A stretch of DNA of 64,000 bases from Rhopalosiphum padi (Eukaryota > Arthropoda > Insecta > Hemiptera > Aphididae): positions 9,024,581 through 9,088,580 of the forward strand of contig NC_083597.1 in NCBI RefSeq assembly GCF_020882245.1, in the 5' to 3' direction. The notes beneath the pieces were generated by a model. The model saw only the letters and a list, made by a program, of their open reading frames with translations, ran no database searches and had not been told where the DNA came from. Within the stretch, counting starts at the first letter, position 1. The number at the start of each line of letters is the position of its first letter. This document shows, in pieces, positions 1 through 12,190 of the stretch. Position numbers and translations under genes: made by a program.

Positions 1-520
1 TTAAAATACAACCGGCAACGTCTCAAATCCATTTTGTGTTGAATCGTGAATCACCCGATATAGCTGATAGGGTCCGAGAAGCAAGTAATTGTGTGGGGAA
101 AGATACATTATTCAACGCCACCACTGCCGTACGCTCGTGAAATGTGTTCCTACTATTGTCACAGAATTCGGCAGGAATGTGTGCGTGGGTGGTTCGGTGG
201 TGTAACAGTCGTAGCTATACGAGGGACGTGCGGGACGGGCGGGCGTCGCACACGGACCTCAATACAGTATCACATTATGTCTGGTTTAAAACGAAATAAA
301 CGTGTTTTCGGCCATAGCAGCTGTGTTATACGCTATTCCTTGCGATCGTTTTATGTTTATCCTTTAAAGGACCATCACACTCATTAAATTTTCTTAGGGT
401 TAAATTGTAGTTTATATTATGATGAAAATAAATGATCCACTAACAATTGTATGTGACGATCCGTTCGTTAATTACGATAATTTTTAATATTATGCGTGAC
501 GTTACGGATTTGTTCGCCGT
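1..520 (+). repeat. Left terminal inverted repeat arm
   Basis: Left arm of the long-TIR element. It pairs with 3830-4149 and 3153-3320 in reverse complement. It includes a locally GC-rich stretch (about 110-290). The 98-codon open frame at 91-387 is judged non-coding because the same DNA is the TIR and the opposite arm does not preserve it. Confidence 0.75.
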
Positions 521-1427
521 GTCTGCAGTAATGCAGTCCTTTATATAATAGTATAATGATACTAATAATACTACACAGTACACAGCAATACTTATCCGAT
601 TTTACTTTACGTAACTGCTAATGAGTTTATTTTTAAAATTATAACCTAATTAAATATTTTTAAAAGTACCTCATAATTTTTCTATTCGTATAATTATATT
701 ACATATTTTGGTTTAATATTAATAACAATTATAACAATTATATAATACATTTTAATATCTTCACCGTTGTCATATAAGAGATTTTATATAGATGTTTGTT
801 TTTCATAACAATATAGTCTTATCGTTGTATTAAATTTATAAATATCTTTATGATTATAATAATAATTCTTTATGAGAAAATATAAAAAAAAATGAATTTT
901 CCCCAAACCATTTTTTTTTAAACTATTGTCTTTGCAAGTGCAACCAAACACTGAACACAACATTTTAGTGGCTGCGAGTTAAAAATACTAAATAAAATAT
1001 AATAAAACACAACATTTTTTTGACAATGTAAGTGCAGTGTACTAAATTAGAGTTGTATTTTTATAATGAACTATAAAGGTTTATTATATTATAACTTATA
1101 ATATACCACGACGGATAAACATAAAACTATACCTATATCTATATATACCATGATTCAAGATTAAACCAAAATATGATATAATTATACAATTTGAAAGATT
1201 AAATTTGTGTATATAATTATATTTTTTGTTATAACTTTTAATGTTAAACTTACCTGTAGTATATAGTGGTATAATTATAAAATTACTATTATAACTATAC
1301 CTCTACCTGTTAATATTTATAATTAATAATAATATATATATTTTTATTCAGTTTATTTTTATTTTTTTATACTAACTACTAACTAGTGATTTGTTTAAAA
1401 AAAAGATGGAAGTAAAGTATACTATGC

Positions 1428-3132
1428 TTAATAAGGCTTATACATTATATTCGTTTTTATTTCTTCAGATTTACTCGTCATAATATCGGAATCAGAATCA
1501 GATAGGTATTTGTTTTTACTCTTTAAAGATTGTTGGCATAATTTTGAAGTTTTCAAATTGTCTGGTGTAATATCACTTTTTAATTCTGTGGAAACTGAAA
1601 CAAAAAATTAAGATTAATTTATTTTTAGTTTTTTTTTAACCCTATGTAATTTTGAGTTATTGTTTGTGCAAGATAGTTTGATTAACCTTTTTTCTTTATA
1701 TCAATATTATTTGCTTGCTTGTCAACTCCAATATTTGATCATAATGTTGTATCCTAAAACACAGTTAAAACATTTTAAGTATAACATTAAATTGAGAAGA
1801 ATAATTAGCTAGTAAAAGTTTATGGATAATTGATATCCACTTTAAATAGTACACTAAATTATTATAATAAAATAAAATAAAAATGATTATTATCTAAAAT
1901 ATAAATTGGCTTAGTAAAAAAAAAAAGAGAAAGATCAAGCAGGTGAAAAATTTAGAACTACAATATCAATTTTACAAAAAAAATATGGTAAATGGTTCTC
2001 ATCATAAAAAATTACAACAATAAGAATAAGATCAGAGCAGAATCATATACAACACATAAAATAATATGTAATAATAAAGAAAAAATATACCGGCGGAAGA
2101 GCTATAATAATAATGCTGTATAATATAATTATTTGTTTATTAAACATTAAAATAAAGAATATTCAAATTTACCTTTACATTTTTATCTTGAATATTTATA
2201 CGTCTCGTATTTTTATCACTATGTACTATTTACTAATGTCTTTATTTGATGTGATAAACACTCAAACTTTGATCGATAGATGTTTTAAAGTGATCTAATT
2301 TTTTTTTGTTTGAGCATTTCCATGAATTATCCGAAATAATAATTTGTTTAATAAAATACTTTCAAATACCTACAAAATCAATTAATAGTATTAATTAAAT
2401 ATTTTTTAAATGTAAAAACTATATTACCTTAATTCCTTTCAAAGGATCACTTATTTTATTTAAAATTGTAGGCCAATTTTTTTTAAGATCGGTAAGTATC
2501 ATAATTCATAAATGCATAATCCTTTAAATCAATTTTATTAATTTCATTAATTTCGTTATTAATCTCTTTATTATCATTAACTTCAAAAAAAATTGAAATT
2601 AGAATCATCATCTTCGTCGTCACTAATAACAATTATATCATCCTCATAATCAATACTCTTAATGTGCATACATCTTTCAATTGTATGTGCCATTTTTATT
2701 GAAGTTAAACTTTCAATTATTAGATTATTTATAATTGTAGTTGTTAAAGCTGTATAGGCGCATCTTCTATTTTAGCCTTTAGGTATACTTTTAATTGGAG
2801 ATGTTAAAGTTGTAGATGTACTTGTAATAGTAGATCGTAGATGTATTTATAATTATAGGTACATTTTTAATTGTATTTGAATTTTGGTTTGTAAATTTTG
2901 AAGTGTATTTTTTTACTTTTGAAGAAATTGTTTTTCCGTTAAAATTTGTGATTAATGAATTTTTATTTTTTTGTTTATGAGTAGTCATAATATTTTTTTT
3001 TGTGTGTGTATTTGTAGTTAAAGATCTTATCGATGTGTTACTGTTAGCAGTTGACATATTTTTTTCGTTTTTTATACCACTAACCAAAGATTTTTTCCTT
3101 TGCGATTATTTTTAGTCAAAATATATGTATTT
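1428..3132 (-). pseudogene. Captured, decayed copy of the 3' part of an AT-hook/Lys-Asn-rich host gene
   Basis: Minus-strand coding-like sequence. One exon-like block runs 3132 to 2428 and ends in a plausible donor (AAG then GTAATATAG). A last exon runs 1594 to 1428 after a TTTCAG acceptor and encodes a Ser/Asp/Lys-rich tail ending at TAA 1428-1430. The first block is Thr/Asn/Lys-rich (SLTTNTHTKKN), then very acidic with IIVISDDEDDD, which fits a SUMO-interacting motif. At least two frame shifts (near 2840 and 2590-2465) and an in-frame TAA (about 2780) break it. Bases 3132-3089 (minus) match the last 44 bases of the window (63957-64000) with two mismatches, and the neighbouring protein text is similar. 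The kept intron implies capture at DNA level. Function of the source gene unknown. Confidence 0.65.
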
Positions 3133-3312
3133 AATTCTTTTTTATTTCTCAACGAATAAGTCCGTGACGTCACGCATAATATTAAAAATTACCGTAATTA
3201 GCGAACGGATTGTCACATACGATTTTTAGTGAATCATTTTTTTTCGTTATAATATGTACTATAATTTAAGCTATTTAAACCAAAGCAAATTTATTGAGTT
3301 GGATGGTCTTTT

Positions 3313-3815
3313 ACAGTAGCGGACTGGCTCGGTGTGCCACTATTCTATAGCACAGTGGGCCGATGCCAGCTCATACGTTTTAGCCGTTTTAGGCCACTAG
3401 CAAAGATATTATTTATAATTTTAAATAATATTAATTATTAATAATGTATTATTACATTTGATGTTTTAAGCGGCGGCGGCCGTTTATTATTGAAAACTAC
3501 ACATAGACACATAGTACAAAATATTAAAGTATTAATATAGAAATCAAAATTCAAAACAATTGAAAATATTTTGTTTCTGCGAAGAGAGGTTCAGGTTCAT
3601 CTGAATCTTTATATAATATTAACTGTGAAAGCCAAGCGAGATTCAATTTTAAACGATTATTTGACAGTTGCAATTGAAAGTAGCAAAAAGCGCAAAGAAA
3701 ATATTTTTAGTAGTTCTAAAGAAAGAGGATCTTTAGTAACAATGCTCTCTAAGAATACTGTTAATAAAGTTATATTAGCTATATTAGCTATATTAGAGTT
3801 AAAAATTGTTTTATA
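3313..3815 (+). mobile_element. Insertion in the right TIR, probably a hAT-derived fragment
   Basis: This segment has no partner in the left arm and interrupts the right arm between bases pairing with ~360 and ~365 of the left arm. It begins with a hAT-like CAGTAGCGGACTGG, and its flanks CTTTTACA and GTTTTATA resemble a decayed 8-bp TSD. A short plus-strand frame (3571-3816) contains KERGSLVTMLSKNTVNK, which resembles the N-terminal part of DUF4371-type hAT transposases. That assignment is from memory of the family and is weak. No right-hand TIR is seen, so the insert is truncated. Confidence 0.45.
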
Positions 3816-4179
3816 AAGGCTGAACATAAAACGATCGCAAGGAATAGTGTATAACACACTGCCACTGGTGTTACGGCCGAAAACACGTTTATTACATTTT
3901 AACTGAACATAATGTACTGTATTGAGGTCGGTGTGCGACGCCCGCACGTCCATCGTATAGCTACGACTGTTACACCACCGGACCACCTGCCGAATTATGT
4001 GACGATAGTAGAAACACTATTTACGAGCACGGCAGTTGAATAATGTATCTTGTCACATACAAGTATTTACTTCTCGGCCCCTATCAGCTATATCGGTGAT
4101 TCACGATTCAACACAAAATGGATTTGAGACGTTGCCGGTTGTATTTTAAAAAGAATTTGTGACGTTGCCGGTAGTTTAA

Positions 4180-5148
4180 AAATCATTTTAGACATCGATA
4201 GGTTTTACTCCATATTCAAGCATTTCTATATGAATTATTTACAGTATTTTTATCAGAAGTACCTAGGTCCAAGGTCCTATATATCAAGGAATCAGATTGT
4301 AATGGACTTTAATTTAATTCAGTTATTCAATATTCACTATTTTTTACTAGTTTTTGTTACATTTATCTTATTTTATTTTAGCGTTAACAAATAATCATTT
4401 CTAATATATTGTTATTATTATTATTTACCTTTTGACCTTAATCATATATAAATTGAAAAAAATTGAAATCAACTTCTTATCACATTTTGTATATACTTTA
4501 TTTTTAATTATTTATTTTATGAGGTATACCTAATAATTATTAACTATTTAACTAATTCGTTTATTTTTATTTAAAATACAATTTTATAAATAATCATATT
4601 ATAGTTCTACATAATAATTAATAAGTATATAAATATTATTTTTTTTCCATAACTGGCAACGTCAAAGCTTTTTTCTACGTAATCGTGTTACATTTTGGTA
4701 AAAAAAATCTTTTGTATTAGGAAAATTTATGAAATTGGGTAAGCAAAAAATATATCGTGTGTCACCCCAGCACCTATGTTAGTGACTTATATGCTATTAT
4801 AACATATTATATTATATATTAGTATATTACCTACATAATTCACATCTATACCTATAATAATAATTAATATTATGTTTCTATGCTAATATTAATTTTTTAT
4901 GTTTATGTAATAGTCAATACATATAATAATATTGTAATAATTTTAGATATATAAATTATTATAAAATACGTGAAAAAGTATTTAATTTAAAAGTAATTAA
5001 ATAATTAAAATACTTAAAGAACTTGTAAATCATACTATATTACTTTGATACCAAATATAAATTATTGAATTAATGTACCTACCTAATATCTCCTTTTTAT
5101 AACCATTTCTAGTTATCAGTTATTTTTTTTTGGTTTTAGTATAGACTA
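4180..5148. other. AT-rich intergenic sequence, no gene recognised
   Basis: No coding potential was recognised. The only structure noted is ACTGGCAACGTCA near 4652, which repeats the terminal motif of the upstream long-TIR element and may be a subterminal repeat or a relic end. Confidence 0.5.
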
Positions 5149-6474
5149 TACGAGGTGTGTTCAATAAATACCCAGACTAAAATTATTGTAGAAAAACATT
5201 TAATGTTATCGGAAATGTTATTTCACCAAAATAAACTAGAGATAATGACCATTATTTCAGTATATAATAATTATCATTATCTCAAATCAGTCATCGACAA
5301 TACGCGTTCGAAGTTGGTCGTTTTGTATAAAATCACGATTTCACAATGGATAATATTTCGGAGCAACGCGCGTGTATTAAATTTTGTTTCAAAATTGGTA
5401 AAAATGCTACGGAATGTTTTGAATTAATAAAATTGGCTTTTGGAGATATTGCACTAAGCCGTTGTGTAACTTTTGACTGGTTCAAACGTTTTAAAGAAGG
5501 TCGTATATCCATTGAAGATGACCATCGTCCTGGGCGTCCATCAACATCAAAAACAAATGATATCATTTCTCTAGTTCGAGACAAAATTAGATCCGACCGA
5601 AGATTAACTGTCAGAGAAGTAGCTAATGAAGTTGGCATATCAATTGGTACTTGTCATTCGATTTTATCAGATGAATTGGGTATGAAAAGAGTGTCCGCAA
5701 AATTAGTGCCAAAATTGTTAACCGAGGAGCAAATGGAACATCGCATTGAAGTGTGTTTGGATCTAAAAAATCGGGTTTCTAATGACCCAAGTTTTATCAA
5801 ATCAATAATTACGGGCGATGAAACATGGGTGTATGGATATGATCCCGAAACCAAGGTCCAATCATCGCAATGGAAGACCGCAAATTCACCTCATCCAAAA
5901 AAATGTCGTCAGGTCCGGTCAAACATCAAAGCAATGCTCATAGTTTTTTTTGATTTTTTTGGTTTAGTTCATTATGAGTTTGCACCTACAGGTCAGACAA
6001 TAAATCAAGTGTTCTATAAACAAGTATTAGAAAGATTAAGAGAGAAAGTGCGCCGTAAAAGACCAGAAGCGTGGAAATCAAAGTCGTGGTTTTTGCACCA
6101 CGACAATGCACCGGCGCATTCTGCACTTTCCGTACTTGAATTTTTGACATCTAAAAATATACCAGTGGTACCTCATCCACCATATTCACCCGACTTAGCT
6201 CCCTGTGATTTTTTTTTGTTTCCGAGACTGAAAAGTACCCTCAAAGGCCACAGATTTGAAGACGTTAACGAAACTATTCATAACGCGACACAAGAGCTAA
6301 AGGCTATACCTATAGATGAAATTCAAAGGTGTTTCAAAAAGTGGCAAGACCGTTGGGAGCATTGTATTGATGCTAAAGGACACTATTTTGAAGGTGATCC
6401 ATTTAAATAATTTGTAAGTTTGAAATATAATTTTTAATAATTTTAGTCTGGGTATTTATTGAACACACCTCGTA
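5149..6474 (+). mobile_element. Complete mariner (Tc1/mariner) transposon
   Basis: 1,326-bp element with perfect 39-bp TIRs starting TACGAGGTGTGTTCAATAAA and the target dinucleotide TA on both sides (5147-5148 and 6475-6476). It contains one uninterrupted transposase gene. Perfect TIRs and an open frame suggest a young copy that may still be mobile. Confidence 0.95.
5346..6410 (+). CDS. Mariner transposase, full length, D,D34D
   Basis: 354-residue protein, close to the usual ~345 for mariner. It binds the element's TIRs and catalyses cut-and-paste transposition into TA sites in the nucleus. Residues ~1-110 form the paired-like DNA-binding region with two helix-turn-helix segments and the basic linker RPGRPST (61-67). 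The mariner linker motif appears as SAKLVPKLLTEEQ (117-129). The catalytic residues are D158 in TGDETW, D253 in HHDNAPAH and D288 in DLAPCDFF; the last two are separated by 34 residues. The conserved PHPPYSPDLAP is at 277-287. The start is the first ATG after the 5' untranslated stretch, and the product begins with the expected N-terminal helix. No stop or frame shift. Activity is inferred, not shown. Confidence 0.95.
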   Translation: MDNISEQRACIKFCFKIGKNATECFELIKLAFGDIALSRCVTFDWFKRFKEGRISIEDDHRPGRPSTSKTNDIISLVRDKIRSDRRLTVREVANEVGISIGTCHSILSDELGMKRVSAKLVPKLLTEEQMEHRIEVCLDLKNRVSNDPSFIKSIITGDETWVYGYDPETKVQSSQWKTANSPHPKKCRQVRSNIKAMLIVFFDFFGLVHYEFAPTGQTINQVFYKQVLERLREKVRRKRPEAWKSKSWFLHHDNAPAHSALSVLEFLTSKNIPVVPHPPYSPDLAPCDFFLFPRLKSTLKGHRFEDVNETIHNATQELKAIPIDEIQRCFKKWQDRWEHCIDAKGHYFEGDPFK

Positions 6475-6476
6475 TA

Positions 6477-7900
6477 TTATATTTTCAATACATTATTAGC
6501 CGTCCATTTTATATCGTACTTTATCGCAATACAGCCCGTCCATTTAATATTTTCCGACTTTTTCTCCGTTTACTCTTATTCATTATTACAGATTTTTAAA
6601 TGTATTAAACGATATTATGATTTCTAACTTATGTTAAAACAATTAATAATTCACATAAAAAAGTATATACTTTAAGCATAGTTACATTAGAACCACCTGA
6701 TATACCTACATTTGATTTTTATAAACCTATAGTGCCTAAACGTGTCACGCGTTTTGGAATAAAATAACCAAAACCGTTGATGGAGCGAATACTCGTAAGT
6801 ATAGGTTTATTTAGATAAGTATACTAGACATTGTTGATACTTATGTGAAATATTACCAAAAACTCATTTTTTCTGTTTTTATGTAGATATGTAATATCAA
6901 TATACTGTATTTAATTATATGTAAATAAGTCCGTTCAGTGCGTCGAAAATGTATTATCGTTTTTCGATTATGTAGGTAAACAAAAAGTAGTTATACATCA
7001 TATTCATATCAATATACACATGTACAGTCTTGAAAACCGTAGTTAAGGAAATTTGCAGAGGCAATTTAAGGATATATTTTAAATAAATTATTAAATCATT
7101 ATTTTCGACGAATTACTCACTTAAAATTGATAACTACGCCCTGGCATACATTTAAATATTAAATGCCAAATTGATAACATTTGTACTTAATAATTACAAG
7201 TAGATAGGTATGGAGTAAATAACGTTTTAGTTTATACCTTGTTTATGCATGTACATAACTAATATTATTAACGATCTAATTATTTAAAGTTTAAATATAA
7301 TCAAACACAAAATCATGATAAGTTGGTATAAGCAGCCAAGCAGGCATACACGATACAGCTGATATAATATTTAGGAATTATAAATTTTAAATAATATACC
7401 TATACACGTCATACTGACGTACTAAATGTGTAATCTATTTACTCATATAATTATGACGTCACGGATATACAGATTATACTATACACAAACAACAGAAAAC
7501 TACTGTTATTGTTTCAATATTTATATATTTTTTTTATCGAATTTTTAAAATGGAATATTGAATTAATTCAGTTAATAATCATGGTAAATTCAAAAACTTT
7601 ATTTATTATTAGTTTATCAAACAGTAGCAGTAATAGTTTCACTCTCAGTTCCACATTTTTAAGCCACACAATAATTACTAAACTGTAGAAAAAATATTTC
7701 TATAACATTTTTTTCGATCTCACGCGCTTGAACTTCAATTAATTATTCACAAAGTTTATTAATATGATGCATGTGTAAATAATTATTTGAAATATGATTT
7801 TATCGTTTTACAATTTATTAAAAAGGGTTAAAATGGTTTTGTGTTTTTAATTTTCAACTTTCGTGAACTGCGTTTAATCTCAACCAGTCGACTGTATAGT
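6477..7900. other. AT-rich intergenic sequence, no gene recognised
   Basis: Only short chance open frames and A/T runs. No coding sequence, terminal repeats or other element structure was recognised. Confidence 0.5.
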
Positions 7901-7919
7901 GTAGGATGGTTTCAGTTTC

Positions 7920-8240
7920 AGCACTACAAAAAGTATAAAGCACCTTTCCATTTTGTATAATATACTTTTATACAATACCTATATATACACAATTCACTAT
8001 ATTATATTTTGCACTGCCGCAGGCGGAATGTCGGTAAATATTTGTGTCCGGGTAGCACATCAATCGTGCCGACTAGTTTTAAAGTCTTGTGGAAGGGCTG
8101 CGGTGATTGAGTGTGATGGATGTAATGGGCGGTCGAGCTGCCGAGGGGAGATGTTGTGATCAATAAACAAGGTCTTTTCACCGCTTTCGCTCTCATCTCG
8201 ACCGAGATGGATGTCAAAGTAATTCGATTTCTAACCGTAA
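7920..8240. other. GC-richer island, possibly an LTR or promoter relic
   Basis: About 7925-8225 is richer in G+C than its surroundings. It contains a TATAAA-like stretch (about 7935), an AATAAA (about 8162-8167) and short open frames on both strands (7953-8159 plus, 8002-8217 minus) that match nothing I recognise. A TATA-like box followed ~230 bp later by a poly(A) signal is LTR-like, but no TG...CA ends or TSD could be set. A host promoter or first exon is equally possible. Confidence 0.25.
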
Positions 8241-8241
8241 A

Positions 8242-9050
8242 TTTATATAAATAATGTATGACGTTCCTACAGCATACTGGCTGAAAAATATATAATAAAT
8301 ATGTATAGAGGATGACATATTGACATTTGTATACTTAAAATAACATATATACTTTATAGATGGTATATTTTAGAGTATAATATAATACGATTACTTTTGA
8401 ATATATTATGAGAAAAAATATTTAAGTTTAAAAAAAATAATGTAGTTTCTACAGTAATGTAATTATTGAAAAAAGTAATTTAGATAATATCGTCTGGTTC
8501 TCCCTCTGCACTTATATATTATATAATATAATTATATAATTTTATTGTTGGTTGAAATTTATAAAACACGTTTTTTCGAATGCGACTACTCCCTCATGCC
8601 TGTTATATTATTACATGAAAGCACTTGGTGCTACGATCAGTGTAGTTTTATTGTTAAAATACCTGTTTCACGTAGGTAGTTACCCACTAACCTTTTTTTT
8701 TTATCGAAAGACAAACCTCGTAACTACTTATGGGTTTTAAAAACGTAATAAATTATATAATATTATTTCTCCCGAGCCATGACATGTTTAAGCCATTATA
8801 TTATTATTTTTCCGTTGTATCAAAACCGATATAGTTATTATTATTTTCGTTTATACCTATATGTTCTAATGACGTCTGTAATTTTATTATTATATGATTA
8901 AATATCAAATAGTGTTCAATATGTGAAACGGCGGGTGTTAAATATATATGTTAAATATAATTATTTTTCTAATATTGTTGGTTATAATGTGACCAATAGT
9001 ATTGTTATTTTTCGTTTTATTATTTATTTAAATCCGCGTTCGTAAAAGCG
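8242..9050. other. AT-rich sequence, no gene recognised
   Basis: No exon, repeat end or RNA gene was recognised here. The 62-codon frame at 8552-8740 has no coding character. Confidence 0.45.
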
Positions 9051-9345
9051 TCCACCACTCGAAACCACCCGTTATAGATATTGACAGCTTGTGCACGTAC
9101 TTGTTTGTGCGCAAAAACGTTGAACAAAGCTGCACTGTGATTTTAGACGTGCACGCTCAATTATTAAGTGCCCGTCCAATTCGATTGTTCAGTATGTTGA
9201 AATGATATTTTAGCAAAAATGATTATATCTCAACACTTAAACTAATTGTATTTGTTCTTAAATAGTTTATTTCATGTATTCGAAATAATTTCTAAATTAA
9301 TGTGATACTATTTTAAAAGCAACTTTTACTAAATTGAAAATAATC

Positions 9346-9395
9346 GAACAACTCGATGTCTCCGCACAATTGAACAACTCGATGTCTCTGTACTA
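9346..9395 (+). repeat. Short tandem duplication, 26-bp period
   Basis: GAACAACTCGATGTCT occurs at 9346-9361 and again at 9372-9387, two imperfect copies of a 26-bp unit. It lies just upstream of a GC-rich, promoter-like stretch. Confidence 0.7.
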
Positions 9396-9399
9396 TCGA

Positions 9400-9545
9400 C
9401 GAAACGCCAACGCCCAACTATAAATCAATAGCGCCCGCCGCGAATGCCCTCACAAGCCGTTCGTCCAGCGCGCCTCTCAGATGTCAGCTCCAGTCAACGC
9501 CGTCGGGCGTACCAAACCATCCAGACGGGCTAACGGTATTAAATC
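9400..9545 (+). promoter_or_regulatory. Candidate promoter / 5' untranslated region
   Basis: A TATAAAT box (about 9419) is followed by ~110 bp of clearly GC-richer sequence ending at GGCTAACGGTATTA, where a GT could act as a donor. No coding exon is recognised nearby, so the gene served and even the strand are uncertain. Confidence 0.25.
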
Positions 9546-10394
9546 TATTACAATATTTAATTCACATAAAAATATAAAATAAAATAAATTTATTAACATT
9601 TATAAAATTTTCTTGGCCAATAATAAATAACTTCTGCGCGCTATCCCTTTCTATCTGTATTTTGCACCAATGATGTATGTCCGCGTAGCAATCTCTTTAA
9701 TATTTTTACTATGGCTTGACAGAAGTTTATTTTGTAGGTAATCTTATTGTTGCATTGCAATATTTATCGAATGATTTTTTTCTAAAATATCTTTAACAAA
9801 CAAAACTATAATTAATCTATACGCCAGTCCACGATATAAACAGATACTTCCTAATAAGTTTCGTAGTCTGAAAAATCAGCACCAAGACCTAATGCGCTTA
9901 AAAATGTCGGCAAATAATATTACTCTGTATAACTTTATTTTAACATGTAGGGAACGTTAATAAATTAATATTGTGCCATTATAAATCACTAGCTATATTA
10001 TTAGACAAGTATATTTTAGTTTTTAAACATTTTATTTTATTTAGCATGTAAATATTTACGATTAAGAACCATAATTTTTATTGCAAAATGTGTTACAATA
10101 CTGAAGTACCTATAATATATATTAATATATTAACCATAATGGTGGATAATATTATTTACTATTTTTAATAATTCATCAAATTATGTATTTATGTTCTATC
10201 ATCATATCGAAAATGTCTGATAAAAAAATATTTTGAAAGTGTTGTGTATTACACTAATATGATGAATAATAACACAGCTTTGTTATAAATTATAATAGCT
10301 TAATCATTTATTGTTGACTGTGTAAATTGTAATAGTATAAATTAAAAATGTTTTACTCAATAATAGTATAGTTAGTCATCAGTAATGAGTAGAC
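9546..10394. other. AT-rich sequence, no gene recognised
   Basis: No coding or element structure was recognised between the promoter-like island and the first hAT MITE. Confidence 0.45.
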
Positions 10395-10969
10395 TAGAGT
10401 CCGGATTTATATTCTGTTAAAACGTTTGAAATATTATGTTTGTATGCAGCTAAAATAGATGAAATATTTCCAAAAATATTCTAAAAAATATTGATAATAC
10501 TAACTAATAAATAAAAAAATAAAAAAATGCAATATGGTTATTGATAATGATTTATGATTATAAATTTATAATTTATCATTATTTATATAATTATATTTTA
10601 TGTTACATTATGCAGTACATTAAAATCAAAAAAAATATTATACAATGTTTTTAAAGGAATGTACAATAATATATTTTTCCAAATTTTCCGGAGTAATGTT
10701 AGTACGGCGGTCCGTGATTATTGTCTTATATAATATGCTGAATATCCTTTAATATAATATAACGAAAATATGCTAAAATATTCTATAATATGTACTATAA
10801 ACTAAAATATTCTGAAATATTCTGATTTCTCTGAAGTCTAAATATGCACTAAAATGCAAAAAAACTTTTTTCAACAGATTCTACAGGTTATGAAATGCTA
10901 ACATTTCTTACTCCCATCAAACAGCATACGTTTGTTAAAAATATGTTTTGCATAAAATTCCGGACTCTA
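10395..10969. mobile_element. hAT-type MITE, family A copy 1
   Basis: 575-bp non-coding element with ends TAGAGTCCGGATTTAT and, inverted, TAGAGTCCGGAATTTTAT. The interior is full of AAATATTCT repeats. The 8-bp flanks (GAGTAGAC and GTAATGAC) match at only 4 of 8 positions, so the TSD is decayed. Ends match family members at 17776 and 36838. Confidence 0.7.
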
Positions 10970-12190
10970 GTAATGACTAATGATCAACGGAGAGTTTCCC
11001 TATTTTAATATATAATATATTTCAAGTATACTTATTATTAATATAAATATAACATGTAGCATACATAAATGATGAATATGCCACATATATATCCTTTAAA
11101 ATAAACAAAATTTTGTTTTTATAATATTTAGTTGCTATTGGTATGTTAATATTATGTTAGTATTTCTTAGTTATTATATTCTTAGTTATATATATATGAT
11201 TATTATAAAATTATAAGTGTGGGTGGCAGGCGACGGCGGTTGCGCTAGTGGCGCCGAACTAAACTTTTTTGGGTGTGGCATTGTGGCAATGAACAATAAC
11301 TTGTATCTACCCTCACAGATTATTAATCCTAAGTAGTGGGGTGCCAAGCCTCCACACACCCTATCAATTTCTTAAGTTATAAAATATTATTTTCACAAAT
11401 TATGCTATTTATTGCATACCTAATATTTGCATAGTATTATTTCATCATTTATAACAGATATGAGATTCTAGAAATTTTAATTAGCTTAGAAATTAGGTAT
11501 TTATATTTTCACCTATACATGGTATATCTTACTATACGGAATTGTTACTCTGTAATCTGTGTAACGTTTAACACCATGATCTAATAACTGTAGCGTGTTG
11601 CGTCTTGCGTGTAGTTGTTGTGCGCATGTAAGTACATAGGTCTATTTACACATAACCCTTCCGTGTGGTAAACGGACAGTTTGTACTATCTATTGTTTGA
11701 GTTGTATAAATTATTTTATTTTATTTCTCAATTATATTATATTAAGACAAACAGCCAATTACTGATGTTTTTCAATAAATAAATATTTTTTTATAACTAT
11801 ATTTTTGTGTTTATCTTATAACAATTTAAATGCATATTTTTTCATATTTTGGTAAATAAAATGCATATTTTACAATTTTTTATTGCATACAAATCTTAGC
11901 CCTGATTATTATTATTTATGTATGTTAACATTGTTAATTACCTATGTTTTGTAATAACAAATTATGTCTAACATTTCATGTCTCAACATTTTTTTTTACC
12001 TGAAATAGTACAAACTGCCCGCCATGTACATTTTATTACTTTCTGAAATAGTACAAACTGTCTGAGGTTTTCATTTTTTCTGGGTGACCGTACAAAATTT
12101 CCTACAACCGTACAAAGTGACTTATTTAAATTTGTCAAATTTGTTTTAAATTGATTATATTATAATAATTTATATAATTATTTATACATA

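Larger units (their letters stand above)
1..4149. mobile_element. Long-TIR DNA transposon carrying a captured host-gene fragment
   Basis: The first ~520 bases recur in inverted orientation at the other end. Bases 1-360 pair with 3830-4149, and 400-512 pair with 3160-3270; a ~490-bp insertion splits the right arm. Arms diverge by substitutions and small indels, so this is not a recent insertion. The terminal motif ACCGGCAACGTC is repeated in inverted sense at ~4161-4172 and, as ACTGGCAACGTCA, near 4652, so the true right end may lie past 4149 and the left end before the window. No transposase was recognised inside. The interior holds minus-strand exon-like sequence resembling the gene at 58.9-64 kb. 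The superfamily is unassigned; a TTAA lies at the left edge and just inside the right one, but piggyBac membership is not supported by the rest of the terminus. Confidence 0.75.

Noticed and set aside
91..387. 98-codon frame in the left TIR
   Set aside because: Lies in a terminal repeat and the opposite arm does not keep the frame.
5333..5854. Minus-strand frames of 101 and 66 codons
   Set aside because: Antisense of the intact mariner transposase.
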